This document shows, one piece after another, positions 1 to 11,840 of a stretch of 64,000 nt of DNA (position 1 is the first letter of the stretch; every line of letters starts with the position of its first letter). The stretch is from assembly GCF_002127325.2 (NCBI RefSeq), contig NC_035433.2:124650088-124714087 (forward strand), in the 5' to 3' direction. Position numbers and translations under genes: made by a program. Source of the DNA: Helianthus annuus (lineage: Eukaryota > Streptophyta > Magnoliopsida > Asterales > Asteraceae). Under the pieces are notes generated by a model. That model worked only from the letters and a program-made list of their open reading frames with translations. It had not been told where the DNA came from and did no database searches.

Positions 1-1113
1 GGTCAAGCTTTACCAGTTAAAAAGAATCCGTGAACAAAGTTTAATGAAAAACAAAGTAATCGTTCATCCGGGCAGAAGCCACAAGCAAAAAGATAAAGGT
101 AACGTCCTCCAAGTTTCAGATTCTAGGTTCACACCAAACTTAATTTAATCATTAATTGGACACCACATAGACATGGTGCTGAAAAGTCGGTTAATTTAAG
201 TGGTAATCAAAAATAGGTCTTTGTCATCAGATCTTTTACAGTTCAATTACCCTATTTACTAGTGTGAGTCAACCTACTCTATGTCACCCAACGAGCTACA
301 AAGTTTTGTCATCAACCGAGCAAGTTGTAAAGTAAGAGCTCAAAACACATAAAAATAGTTCAAAGAAACCAACACATCAAATTGTTTACAACGTTGTCAA
401 TGTCAAAAACAAATCCAATAATGCATAAAACTAAGAAAAGTAATAAACCCTACAAACCGTTCACTTGGAGAAAGCCACCTAATCGATCATGCCTTGAACC
501 GTGTACAGCCGCCCGAAGGCGGCTGCCCTTCTCCGTGCGTCTCCTGCCTTGCGATCAAAACTGCCGTCCTAAAACCTCCTTTCTTTTTCTTGCAAAACCT
601 CCAAAACTCCCGTCAATAATCACCATGCGTGTATATATATTGGTGATGCATAATCTTGTGATGTTGCTTGTTGACAAAACAATTCTCCGCCATCCACTAA
701 TGATCGGCCCATTCAAAATTCGCGGCTCACCCTTTGACTTCACACATCACAGCCCACTAAAGCCAAGCCCAAGATCTCCATTTGATTCATATTAAAAGTT
801 GTCCCTGTAGTCCAACGAAAAAGAATTGTAAATATATATTTTGAATTTTTTTTCTTTTTCTTTTCTTGTATAATAAGGACATCCAATGATTCGTTTTTTT
901 AATTCTTTCACACACACCATTCACAACCATTCATATTACAATCAATAAATTCTAATGAAGCATTTATTAACTATATATTATCATTTAAGCACACTTTTTT
1001 CTTCGTGACCCCTAACATATAAAAACTCACTAGTGTAGTATATTTCATATCCTTATCAATGCATTTTTATGCGAATTAATATAAACTAGAGTGAACCTAA
1101 AATGCACCGATCA
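1..1113 (-). repeat. 3' LTR of a non-autonomous Athila/Tat-type element (partial)
   Basis: This segment matches 3010-4124 almost base for base. By eye I count four substitutions (near 724, 926, 971 and 1073) and two homopolymer indels. It ends in CA at 1113, as an LTR read on the minus strand would begin with TG. The other LTR copy runs 2611-4124, so about 400 bp of this copy lie beyond the left window edge. The 137-codon ORF inside it is duplicated only because the LTR is, and I do not consider it a gene. Roughly 0.4% divergence between the copies implies a recent insertion. Confidence 0.85.
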
Positions 1114-2610
1114 AAATCCCCACACTTATCTTTTTTCGTCCCGAAAAAATTATCTACAATGGAATCACAATCCGAAACATCGGCATCCGATATATTCATT
1201 TAATTTATTTAACAAATCAAACCACACGTTAACTAGGATTGCAGGTATACGGTCCACTTAAACCCAACCGCCAGCTTCCAAACCCTTATTCACGTTTCAT
1301 TAAGTTCAAGTGACTATAGTTATCTATGTTTCTCACGCTCAAAAGACTACAACGCCACCTAATCCCGTTTTAAGCTTATGAGATTAAAAGATATTAAATC
1401 TACCGTCTTATATAAAAAACTCTTATATTATTCCGATTAAATTTTTGATGGATAGATGGATGATATTGCGAGCTTTACATGTTTTTGTATATGATCAGTT
1501 TAGCGGACATACGCCACACGAGTCACCATCCCCATGGTGAATGCCATAAACTTCATATATTTTTGTTATAACTCCACCTAGAGGGTATGTACCGCATGAG
1601 TCGCTATCCCCGCGGCAATATCATAGGTTTCGTTTTTCTTTCTTTTTTTCAACATATAGCATGGATGAAATATTTTTTTGGGCGCCACACTGTTTCGGAT
1701 TTGTTTTCACAAAAAGAAACAGGTCTGCCAATTTAATCGGAAAAACTTATAAGTTTTTTACTTATGACGTACCTCTTATACTCTCCACAGTTTCAGTTTT
1801 GTCACAGGTCCTAAGGTGAGAACCCACAAGATTTCTAATTTAAGTTATTTCATATCGATCCTAAGAAACTCATCAACTGGCTGGGCCTACCCACATATCC
1901 TAAATTAGACGTATGACCGGCCGTTTATTATCTCATATATGTAATAATCAAATGCCAACGATCCAATTATACCTATCATTTTCCGTTTATTGCAAAAACT
2001 TTCTCGAGACATTTTCTAATTTTTTCAATTTTCTTTTATTTTTTTGATTTTTTCAATTTTTTTTTTAAATTTTATTCTTTTAAATTTTTTTAACGACACA
2101 ACTGACACAACTAAGACACTAGTCTCCCCTCCCCACACTTAATTCCAACATTGTCCTCAATGTGGAAGGAAACTACGACTCAAATATAAAAGAAAAAATA
2201 TATGTACAAAAGATTGGAACAGACTCCCCTGGTTAAAGAAGCATGATCCTTGTGAATATTCCAATGCGACCGTATAGCATTTCTTTTGCGGTCGCGTTCA
2301 GTAAAACTCGGGTTGCTCTCTACAAGTGATGCTCAAATCATCGCCGTCCAAATGGAGATTGAGTATGGACAGTTCTGACTGAATCTTGATCTGATAAGCT
2401 CTATCCATGTTTCGAAGAATACACCTGTACAAACTCAAACAAGGATACCCAAGCGTAATACCGAACTAAACAAAAATAAATAATACAAAATAAAAGAGAA
2501 ATATTTTTAGGTTTTTTGTTTTTTGTATTTTTTTGTATTTTATTTTTTTTTCTTTTTTTTTAGAAAAGAAAAACACTAAGCGCACTAATTCCCCGGCAAC
2601 GGCGCCATTT
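1114..2610 (-). mobile_element. Internal region of the non-autonomous Athila/Tat-type LTR element
   Basis: About 1.5 kb lies between the two LTRs and has no gag or pol reading frame. Read on the minus strand it begins with a tRNA-Asp type primer binding site and contains, at 2131-2163, the AGGACAATG...AAGTGTGGGG motif. I know this motif from the region after pol in Athila/Tat/Ogre gypsy elements. It ends in a purine-rich stretch (GTGTGGGGATTTT on the minus strand) directly before the left LTR. These hallmarks make it a coding-deleted derivative that must be mobilised in trans. Lineage assignment rests on recalled motifs. Confidence 0.75.
2590..2607 (-). other. Primer binding site, tRNA-Asp type
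   Basis: The minus strand reads TGGCGCCGTTGCCGGGGA, the PBS typical of Athila/Tat elements, three bases downstream of the LTR end at 2611. It fixes the element's orientation and the inner boundary of the right LTR. Confidence 0.85.
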
Positions 2611-4124
2611 TGATGACTATCGTCAGAGTCAATCAAAAACCTAATTAAACTACGTAGATAGCGTAAGTAGGGTATCGTATCCACGGGGAATATGTGGTTA
2701 GTGTTTAACTAGAGAATTATTATATATTAAAGGAAAGCAACTCCCACCCAGAATCCCGATTGCAAGTTTAACACAAAAACCCGTTTACAGATTCATAACA
2801 CCACATAGACATGGCCTCGGAATTAATGAATTTGATTAATTATTAGGGATAGCTTTTAAGATTCACCATACAACCTAATAATCCATTTATTTATATCAAC
2901 TACCCACCAATTTACCAACCCGCTAACGATGCAAGTATATCGCCAATATGCTTGATAAACGACAAATAATTCAAATATAAAAAACGTTTACCAAGAATTC
3001 AACACAAGTGGTCAAGCTTTACCAGTTAAAAAGAATCCGTGAACAAAGTTTAATGAAAAACAAAGTAATCGTTCATCCGGGCAGAAGCCACAAGCAAAAA
3101 GATAAAGGTAACGTCCTCCAAGTTTCAGATTCTAGGTTCACACCAAACTTAATTTAATCATTAATTGGACACCACATAGACATGGTGCTGAAAAGTCGGT
3201 TAATTTAAGTGGTAATCAAAAATAGGTCTTTGTCATCAGATCTTTTACAGTTCAATTACCCTATTTACTAGTGTGAGTCAACCTACTCTATGTCACCCAA
3301 CGAGCTACAAAGTTTTGTCATCAACCGAGCAAGTTGTAAAGTAAGAGCTCAAAACACATAAAAATAGTTCAAAGAAACCAACACATCAAATTGTTTACAA
3401 CGTTGTCAATGTCAAAAACAAATCCAATAATGCATAAAACTAAGAAAAGTAATAAACCCTACAAACCGTTCACTTGGAGAAAGCCACCTAATCGATCATG
3501 CCTTGAACCGTGTACAGCCGCCCGAAGGCGGCTGCCCTTCTCCGTGCGTCTCCTGCCTTGCGATCAAAACTGCCGTCCTAAAACCTCCTTTCTTTTTCTT
3601 GCAAAACCTCCAAAACTCCCGTCAATAATCACCATGCGTGTATATATATTGGTGATGCATAATCTTGTGATGTTGCTTGTTGACAAAACAATTCTCCGCC
3701 ATCCACTAATGATCGGCCCATTCAAAATTCGCAGCTCACCCTTTGACTTCACACATCACAGCCCACTAAAGCCAAGCCCAAGATCTCCATTTGATTCATA
3801 TTAAAAGTTGTCCCTGTAGTCCAACGAAAAAGAATTGTAAATATATATTTTGAATTTTTTTCTTTTTCTTTTCTTGTATAATAAGGACATCCAATGATTC
3901 GTTTTTTTTTTAATTCTTTCACACACACCATTCACAATCATTCATATTACAATCAATAAATTCTAATGAAGCATTTATTAATTATATATTATCATTTAAG
4001 CACACTTTTTTCTTCGTGACCCCTAACATATAAAAACTCACTAGTGTAGTATATTTCATATCCTTATCAATGCATTTTTATGCTAATTAATATAAACTAG
4101 AGTGAACCTAAAATGCACCGATCA
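2611..4124 (-). repeat. 5' LTR of the non-autonomous Athila/Tat-type element
   Basis: This is the complete 1514-bp LTR. On the plus strand it starts TGATGA and ends GATCA, so it has TG...CA ends and a short TGAT/ATCA inverted repeat. Its inner end abuts the PBS. It is nearly identical to 1-1113 over the shared part. The target duplication cannot be checked because the left end is outside the window. Confidence 0.85.
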
Positions 4125-4131
4125 GTATTAT

Positions 4132-4488
4132 ATTAAAATTGCAGTATATATCCTATTCCACAATAGACCCTAGTATAATAAATACCAACACATTTCCTAT
4201 TTTTAAAGCCTTCAAACTTGTACAAACAATGCATTATAATTATAATAATTGAAAAAGAAGGCTTTTAATTTTTTACAACTTCACAACAGAGTTTGATTTT
4301 TTTATTGACTCCTTATAAAAAAATCAAACTCTGTTGTGAAGTTGTAAAAAATTAAAAGCCTTCTTTTTCAATTATTATAATTATAATGCATTGTTTGTAC
4401 AAGTTTGAAGGCTTTAAAAATAGGAAATGTGTTGGTATTTATTATACTAGGGTCTATTGTGGAATAGGATATATACTGCAATTTTAAT
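4132..4488. repeat. Perfect 173-bp inverted repeat (foldback element)
   Basis: Arms 4132-4304 and 4316-4488 are reverse complements with no mismatch that I could find, around an 11-base loop (TTGACTCCTTA). There is no coding potential. The left arm starts 7 bp from the end of the neighbouring LTR. No target duplication is evident around the arms. It could be a very recent foldback MITE, a simple inverted duplication, or a small-RNA-producing hairpin locus. Confidence 0.9.
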
Positions 4489-5110
4489 TTGAGCTATTTA
4501 AGTAACATTTCTTTTGACAATTTTTTGTGTGTTTTTTTAAATAATTTGGTTAAATACTTCACTCATGTAAAAAACTAGTAGATGCCTCGTCCGCATTGTG
4601 GGGCAATAGCCGAATAATTCTCAATCAATTAAAAAAAGACTACTATAATTTTGATATGAAAAAAAAAAACGATGATAAGACAGTAATTTTGGGCTCAGGG
4701 CAAAACTGTAATTTTTCAGGGGCTAATGAGCCAGTGTTACGCAGCTAGAGTTATGTGCCGCCTGCGTTGCGGGGCGCTAAACCGAGTATTTCTTTGGTTA
4801 ATAACATGTACGCCTTTATGTCGGTTAGGTATACATGCTACCTATAACACGATATCAAAAAAGACAAATCAAGTTAACCAATTAGAAAAAACAATACCAT
4901 AGTTATGATAAAAAAAATTAACTAAAACGATGACAAACGTGTAATTTAGAGTTGAGGGCAAAACAATAATTTGTCAGGACCAATTAGCGAGTGCTAGGCA
5001 GCTGTTTGGCATAAATAAAAACAAAATTAAGTCAACAAAGTAAAATAAAACACTACCATGGTTTTGCCAAAGAAATAAAAAAACAATGGCAGGATTGTAA
5101 TTTTTAGCGG
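4489..5110. other. Non-coding stretch with diverged repeat fragments
   Basis: I see no gene. GC-rich islands resembling repeat termini occur near 4575-4605, 4753-4785 and 5463-5485 (GTGCCGCC...). Two early copies of the GGGCAAAA...GTAATTT motif that forms the next array lie near 4693 and 4945. Confidence 0.5.
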
Positions 5111-5420
5111 AGGTAAAATCGTAATTTTAAAGTGGAGGTAAAATAATATTTTGAATGAGGGCAAAACCATTTTTTTAAATGGGGGAAAAATCGTAATTTT
5201 TAGTTGTGGGCAAAATCGTAATTTTAAAATGGAAATCAAATCGTAATTTGGCAGGACTCTAGCTGAGGACAAAACCATAATTTTATTTTAAACTGGGGGC
5301 AAAATTGTATTTTTAACTGACGGTAAAATCGTAAATTTAAGCAAGGGACAAAAGCAAAATTTTATTTTGAATCGAGGACGAAATGATAATTTTACACCCG
5401 GAATGAAATTATAATTTGAC
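5111..5420. repeat. Degenerate tandem repeat, ~25-bp unit
   Basis: The unit GGGCAAAATCGTAATTTT recurs with drift at about 5111, 5136, 5159, 5182, 5208, 5234, 5267, 5296, 5321, 5345 and 5375. Spacing is 23-33 bp. The antisense ORF across it (5027-5278) is a by-product of the repetition. Confidence 0.75.
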
Positions 5421-5429
5421 ATCACCTAT

Positions 5430-5851
5430 AAATAGCTATTATATGAAAAAAAAAAAAAGTCAAACGTGCCGCCCAAAAGGGCGAACCACCTAACATAACT
5501 ATTGCCTGTCATACACTTGAAAATGTATTTGTTGAGAATGTTTCCACTAAATGGAAAAAGAAATATTTTTTACAACTAATTTAGTTGTTTATTTTCGTTG
5601 ATTAATTAAAAATAAAGATTACATCATGTGCCCAAAAAAATGCTACCGTATTTTAAAAATTATTCTTATAATACATGTATTTAAAAAAAATATAATACAT
5701 GTATTAAAAAAATGTGTCCCTTGATGAAATAAAAAAAATTGTCACAGTACGTTGATCCGGAAAATGAAATATAATAATCGAAAATAAAATGAAATATTAT
5801 GAATTGCAAAGAAAAAAAATAAAGATAAAAAACAGTGTTGATGGAAAATAG

Positions 5852-5882
<31 letters not shown>

Positions 5883-6290
5883 AATTGAATAAAAAGTAAA
5901 AAATATGAACCAACGGAAACCAGGAGGGAATTGGGCCTTTTTCTTTAATCCAATAAATAATTGAAACTATGAAAAAGTTAATAAAAAGCAATGAAAACAC
6001 TATTTCGGTAAATAGTTTTTAGAGAGCACCAAAATGATAAATAGTTTTTCTCTAAACACCACTTTGGGAAAAAACTCAAAGAATTTGAAGTGTTTAAGAT
6101 ATGAGGTGAATTAATCAATGTGTGATTTTGATTTGTGGTGCTGAATCTAGAGATGCAAAAGTTAGGATACGAACAATCGGTGGGGATTTTTCAATGTTGG
6201 CATGCCTTCCTATCTTTTTCAATTACAGAATGAAAAATCCATAAAGATTATATGTAAAATTACGATGAAAATAATTACAAATGTTATAAA
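5430..6290. other. AT-rich intergenic DNA with a (TA)n microsatellite
   Basis: No gene or recognisable element is visible. A (TA)n microsatellite occupies about 5852-5876. Confidence 0.6.
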
Positions 6291-6850
6291 CTAGTGAAAT
6301 TCCCCGCGCTACGCGGCGTGGAATTCGAACGTTATCGACTCGTTTCGTTTAGTAACGGGACTAATACGGTACCGAAACTCGGTATAACAACCGAAAGAAA
6401 AAACAAAAATAGGTCGTGCCATGACAAAAGCAATATCCACACATAAAAAAATACATTACGTCTAATAAGGTTCAATTTGGGCTATGGATGAGCACGGTAC
6501 CCGTTCGGTACCGAAAGTACCGGTACCGAATACACCGGTTTGGTACCGGTACTGTATCGGTACCTTATTTTCAAAATAACTAACTTCTTTTCAAAATATA
6601 TATATACTTTTTTAAAATTAAAAAAACAACTTAATTTTAAGTGTAGAATAAATTACTAGTTGTGTAAGATAAATTACGAGTTGTGTAGGATATATTTCGA
6701 GGTGTGTAGGATAAATTTCGACTGTGTAGGATAAAATTCTATAATGTGTAGGGTATATGTAGGAAAATTTTGATATGTGTAGGTTTTGTAGATTATATGT
6801 AGGAATAAATAATGATTAGTTCACTAATTAATTAAAGAGTTAAAAATTAA
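6291..6850 (-). mobile_element. Helitron-like terminus, copy 1
   Basis: Read on the minus strand the sequence ends with a GC-rich hairpin (CCGCG-TAG-CGCGG) a few bases before CTAG, followed by T. That is the 3'-end architecture of plant Helitrons. The first ~255 bp (to about 6546) recur at 7032-7287. Within it, 6641-6765 is a 21-bp tandem repeat headed GTGTAGGATA (starts 6641, 6662, 6683, 6704, 6724, 6746). No RepHel protein is present, so it would be non-autonomous. The far end is not resolved. Confidence 0.55.
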
Positions 6851-6939
6851 TGATATGAGTTATAAATGAAATAATATTTTACTAATATGCTCTTTCTTCT
6901 TTTTCTTCTCACATTAAATTTCTTCTCAAATGAACCTTC

Positions 6940-6942
<3 letters not shown>

Positions 6943-6982
<40 letters not shown>
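6943..6982. repeat. (TA)n microsatellite
   Basis: About 40 bp of uninterrupted TA dinucleotides separate the two Helitron-like copies. Confidence 0.9.
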
Positions 6983-6987
<5 letters not shown>

Positions 6988-7031
6988 TCTTCCAAAAAAA
7001 AAATTATAGTGCACATGTGCAATAATGCACA

Positions 7032-7460
7032 CTAGTGAAATTCCCCGCGCTACGCGGCGTGGAATTCGAACGTTATCGACTCGTGTCGTTTTGTAACGGG
7101 ACTAGTACGGTACCGAAACTCGGTATAACAACCGAAAGAAAAACAAAAATAGGTCGTGTCATGACAAAAGCAATATCCACACACATAAAAAAATACATTA
7201 CGTCTAATAAGGTTCAATTTGGGCTATGGATGAGCACGGTACCCGTTCCGTACCGAAAGTACCGGTACCGAATACACCGGTTTGGTACCGGTACCGTATC
7301 GGTACCAGTACTTACCAGTGTTTTACCCGTAAATACCGGTACCGGTATCGGTACCAAAAAAACGGGGAAAATGGGAACCAATACCGGTACCGAATATATC
7401 CGGTACGGTTTGGTACTGATTCGGTACCCGGTAACAAATGGTCATCCCTAATCTACACTA
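7032..7460 (-). mobile_element. Helitron-like terminus, copy 2, with GGTACCG-rich insert
   Basis: This is the second copy of the 6291 terminus (CTAG at 7032-7035, same hairpin). The stretch 7228-7450 is built of GGTACCG/CGGTACC words in both orientations and ends near GGTCATCCC. I have seen such blocks as MITE-like insertions in plants. The overlapping ORFs here are low-complexity artefacts. A third, strongly diverged copy of the same family appears near 7825-7980. Confidence 0.5.
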
Positions 7461-8799
7461 CACTGTAGGAAGAAGAAGGTATGTTAAAAAGGTATTTGTT
7501 TTAAAAGATTTGGTTATAAAAATTACAAATTTAGAAGCAGAGAAAACAACATAAAAGGGAAAAAAGAAGAAGAAATAAAGAGGGAAAAATGTTATTAAGA
7601 ATAATAGATAAAGAAAAAAAATAATAAATGAAACAATTTACCCAACTTTTTATTTGGAAGCATGTAATAAAAATTTTTCTTTCCCATGAAGAGCATCGAA
7701 CTCGAGACACTCACTATATTTGAATGTTTATACAACCAACTGAATTGCAAAAGTTAATAGTTTGGCACAATAATAACTATAATATATACATAAGGCGAAA
7801 AAAGGACAAAAAAAAAAAAACGGAAATTTGATTGCTATCGATTCATTTCGTGACGATACCAGTATTGTAGTGTCACACGATATAGCAACTGAAACAGAAA
7901 GCCTAGAAAATAAAGTCGTGATATGATCAAAACGATAACTAGAATAAAGAAAACCCAGTACTTCTACTAAGGTTTTAACACGTGTTATACCATAGGGAAA
8001 ACGTATGCTAAAATGTATCCTATTATGTTAAAATGTTATGTAAAATCTTACGGTGTTAAAATGTTATGCTAAATCTAATCGGTTTATAACTTCGTCGAAT
8101 TTAATAAAAAAAAAAATTAAGTCGGTTGGTTATAACAGAAAAAAAAGAAGAAAAATAGAAAAGAAGCTATATACAAACTCATATTTAAGCAATATTCTCA
8201 TTTATTTGTAAAATATGTTATGATGAAAACTACAAAATGATAAATTATATTAAATAAAGTCTATTAGAATGATGATGGCTGATGGTGTCTTTATTATAAT
8301 ATATTAATATTAATGGCTGATAGATTTCACAAATTAGTTTTAATCCATGGCTATATGACAAAAGGTAAACAATGAAAGAAAAAGGAAAAGACAAAAAAAA
8401 GGAAAGGAAAAAACAGTAGCCTTGCTACTGTACCTACTGTACCTTGCTACTGTACATCCGTTTATATAATATAATATAATATAATATAATATAATATTTT
8501 ATTGATATTATGGTTATCAACACCAAAAATAGATTAGCTTTTTCTCCAAGTTTTTTTCTCCTATATATACTTCTCATTGTATCTCGTATGACATACCTAT
8601 CAATGAAATATTAGTTTTTTTCTTCTTAAATTTCTTCTCATATTCATATTCCTATGTGAATAGGCTAGTTTCATAACAACAAAGAAATTTAAATAAATCC
8701 TTTCTTCTCATTATGATAAAAATAACTATAACTTTAACTAATATATTCTGTCTAATGTTCTCTCTCTAGTCTCCACCCCGAGTGAAAGGAAATCAGAAG
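7461..8799. other. AT-rich intergenic DNA with a (TAATA)n microsatellite
   Basis: No gene is visible. A pentanucleotide (TAATA)n tract lies at about 8462-8498, just after a short duplicated CTTGCTACTGTAC stretch (8418-8456). Confidence 0.6.
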
Positions 8800-9095
8800 T
8801 AAGGCCATGGGGTATGGGGCTTGGGTTGGCTGAAAACGCCCAAGCCACCACCCTGGGGGCTTGGGTTGGGCGTGGCCCCCATTGGCGTGGGTTTGAAGCC
8901 GGGCGTGGGGCGGGCTAGTAAGTGACATGGCAGGCTCTCAATGGCCAAACCAAACTCATGCCCCCCAACCCAAGCCCTCAACCCAAGCCCCACCATACCC
9001 CATGCGCGTGGGTTTGAGTGTTGGGGAGGGGGGGCTCCCATTCCACGTGTCAACCAATGCCCCAACCCAAGCCCCACCATACCCCATTGTCTAAA
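8800..9095. mobile_element. GC-rich MITE-like element with terminal inverted repeats
   Basis: The left end (8802-8830) contains ATGGGGTATGGGGCTTGGG, and the right end (about 9062-9090) is its approximate reverse complement. The interior is unusually GC-rich for this window and full of short CCCAAGCCCC/GGGGCTTGGG words. This explains the long overlapping ORFs on both strands, which I do not accept as genes. The target duplication is not clear. Confidence 0.6.
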
Positions 9096-9154
9096 GACTA
9101 GAATGAAAAACAATAAATATATTGATATAACGGTAACATTTATTCTTATTCCTA

Positions 9155-9440
9155 TGGCTATGGGGTGTGGGGGCTTCATGGGGCTCCATCACCGCCACGT
9201 CACCATCCATCACCACACCCTCCATGTGGGGGCTCCATCATGGTAACCATGTATGGCGTCATCTTCTTCAATTTGGACCAATCAATTTTTTTTTTAATTT
9301 TGTTTAATAGGGGCTCCATCCACACCCTCCAAATTAGGGGGGGGGGGGGGGGGGGGGCTCCATGGCTGACATGGATCCTATGTAAACTTGATAAAGCCCC
9401 ATGGGGCTCCATCCACTCCTCACTCACAAAACTTAAACAG
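9155..9440. repeat. Second GC-rich repeat block with a G21 homopolymer
   Basis: Repeated GGGGCTCCATC/ATGGGGCTCCAT words surround an uninterrupted run of 21 G at 9337-9357. It looks like one or more nested MITE copies related to the preceding element. The ORFs on both strands are by-products of the composition. Confidence 0.45.
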
Positions 9441-10585
9441 TTAGAAATCATTTTGGAGGCAAATGGTGGTGACGGGTCTAAAGCCATAGCGGCGGCAAGG
9501 CACGGCAATAGGGTTATGGACTTATGGTCACATGAACTACAACTGTGATAACATAATAGCTATGACTCGTGACACAAGAAAAGAAAATTAATAAAACCTA
9601 ATAAATAAAATATGGTAAAATCTTATAATAAAAAGTTAAATCAAACTTAACAAAGACTATGTGTTACCGTTTTATAATTTTTCACTGCCACATTATAAAG
9701 TTCCTATCACGTTAGTGCATGAGCTCTTACTCATTTTTTCTACCTTCATTAAAATAATATTCAAATATAATAAATTTAAAAAGAAAAAAAAATGTTTGAT
9801 AGGTCGAAAAGGAGAAGGACCCACCACCATCTTCTTCCTTATGTTGTGAGCCTACCAACACCCCAATTTTTTTAACATGGTTTCATTATAAGTACGTCTA
9901 GTAATACCGGTTCATACCGGCCTATCACTTTAAGCTCATGTTAAAATTTTGAGTTTAACTTTCTATTGGTAACTAAACCTTTGTATTTTATATAGTAGGA
10001 AATGAAAATAGTTATGCTCTTGATGAGGATGACAATGAAATCTTTTAAACGATCATGAACTTGATACGTTCAACACTCTAATGCCATAAACCCATTGCAG
10101 GCTTTTATTTAATAAAACTTTAATGAAAATTTGATTTTTAATTATAGAATCATGCAGTTTTAGATTATTTTTAGAATTAAAGTTGTATTTTTATGGAATT
10201 ATAAGGTTAACTAGCCAACCCGATTAAACCACTCGATACAATCCGATACAACCAGTTGAACCGTTTATAAGCCTAACCCGGTACAATGTAAAAATCGGTT
10301 TTTAAAACATTACACAAGAGTCACAATGGTAGGACCATTGATTTTATCCGTATCCAATTTCACATGTACCCGATTAACAGGACCTGAATACCTGAAAACC
10401 AATTGTTATTTGGGTCACGTATCGGTTAGACTTGTAAAAATAAAAACCTGAATAACTCAAACCGATTAACCCGAAACCCAATTAACCCAAACTACATCAG
10501 TTCATTTTTTTGGCATGTGATGCTGGTGATGTAAGGGTGTTGGGGTGGAGTCATTGTTTGGGTAGCCTGAGTGGTTTGATGATGT

Positions 10586-10629
<44 letters not shown>

Positions 10630-11587
10630 CTACAAACATTTTAAAATAACTGTTTTAACTATATTTAATTAAACATATAAAGGTGAGAGGGGTGGTCACC
10701 TTATACCTTAAGGGGAGTGTGGACTCCTACCACACCCAATCAAAACATTCCATGTCAAGTTCTCTCTTCACATCCCATTTTATGTTTAATCACAAAGGGT
10801 GATTCATTCAAATAATTTTTCGTTAAAAATAAAAAAAAAACAAAAGAAAAAATTGTGATTGGTTGAAAGAGAGTGACGCCCACCATTACCTCCTCTCTCT
10901 CCTCTTCCCGCATGCGGTAACAAGTTACCGAATTTTGAGTTCACCGCATGGACTTGGAGTGTTGGCAGCGGATCAAACTTGCGGCAACTCCACTCACTGC
11001 TTCACTCCACCCATGCACCCCGCCCACCCTAAGGGGGTAGGGGCCCCCATCACTTATCACTCACTCATCACTCACAATATCCAATCAAGTTCCGCCATGT
11101 CATCATACATTATTCCATCACTAATGATTGATTTTAGTGGAAATGCCCATCACTCACCACACCCAACAATTTCCCTCACAACCGAACAATTTCCCTCGAC
11201 TTCTACACTTCTTCACGCATGAAATATACAACGCGTTTACAAAACCACGCATCAAACTTGGCACCGGCGGCGGTGTTTCATTGCCTTCCACGCGTGGCCA
11301 AACGGCGGTGCTCCATCCCCCCTAATAGATCAACATCTTATTGGGTGGTTCTTTCCATTTTATGGTAAAATAACAAATATGCCTTCCTATGCAATACACA
11401 CACAAAAACTTAACAAAAGCAGTATTAACTAAATTAAGGGTTATTGTTTTCATAAAATAGTAAAACATGGTGGTAAGTCTTTGTCAACAACAACATTAAA
11501 ACACAAACACTTGTGAAGTGCAATATTTCTTAATGGTACAACGTAAAAACAACTCACTCATTCATGTTAGAAACTTAGAATAAAAAG
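9441..11587. other. Intergenic DNA with T43 tract and GC-richer repeats
   Basis: No supported gene. A run of 43 T occupies 10587-10629. The part 10870-11330 is GC-richer and contains repeated CACTCA/CATCAC words resembling MITE interiors; the ORF at 10863-11222 has no recognisable domain. Confidence 0.5.
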
Positions 11588-11840
11588 TAAACAATTAATG
11601 GGAGGCAAGGTGAAGGGCGAATACGGGTGGTTCCGGTTCGTTTTGGATGGGAGGCGAGATTTTACCGATTATTTCACTGTCGTGCCTTCGGGCGGGTGGG
11701 GGTCGGGTTTCCGCGCATCTGGGAGAGCCAAGGGGCTGGCAGCGGTCGAGTAGTCGACCTTAGCCACAACGCCCGGTGTCACAGTGGTTGACACGTCGTT
11801 CCTTGCCGTTCAAAAAAATAATAATAATTAAACAATTAAT
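11588..11840 (+). mobile_element. 5'-truncated retroposon with 12-bp target duplication
   Basis: A 229-bp insert (11600-11828) is bounded by exact copies of TAAACAATTAAT at 11588-11599 and 11829-11840. It ends in an A-rich tail after GCCGTTCAAAAAAA, which resembles the 3' terminus of the LINE at 36970-36983 (GGCCGTTCAAAAAAA). This points to a 5'-truncated LINE copy made by target-primed reverse transcription. A short frame through the first ~150 bp has no domain I recognise. A SINE is less likely because no A/B box is evident. Confidence 0.7.

Noticed and set aside
382..795. 137-codon ORF repeated almost identically at 3391-3804
   Set aside because: It is duplicated because it lies inside the two LTR copies and runs antisense to the element; there is no domain or codon pattern of a gene.
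8793..9548. Overlapping long ORFs on both strands
   Set aside because: The region is a GC-rich MITE-like block of repeated CCCAAGCCCC words; ORFs in several frames follow from the low stop-codon density.
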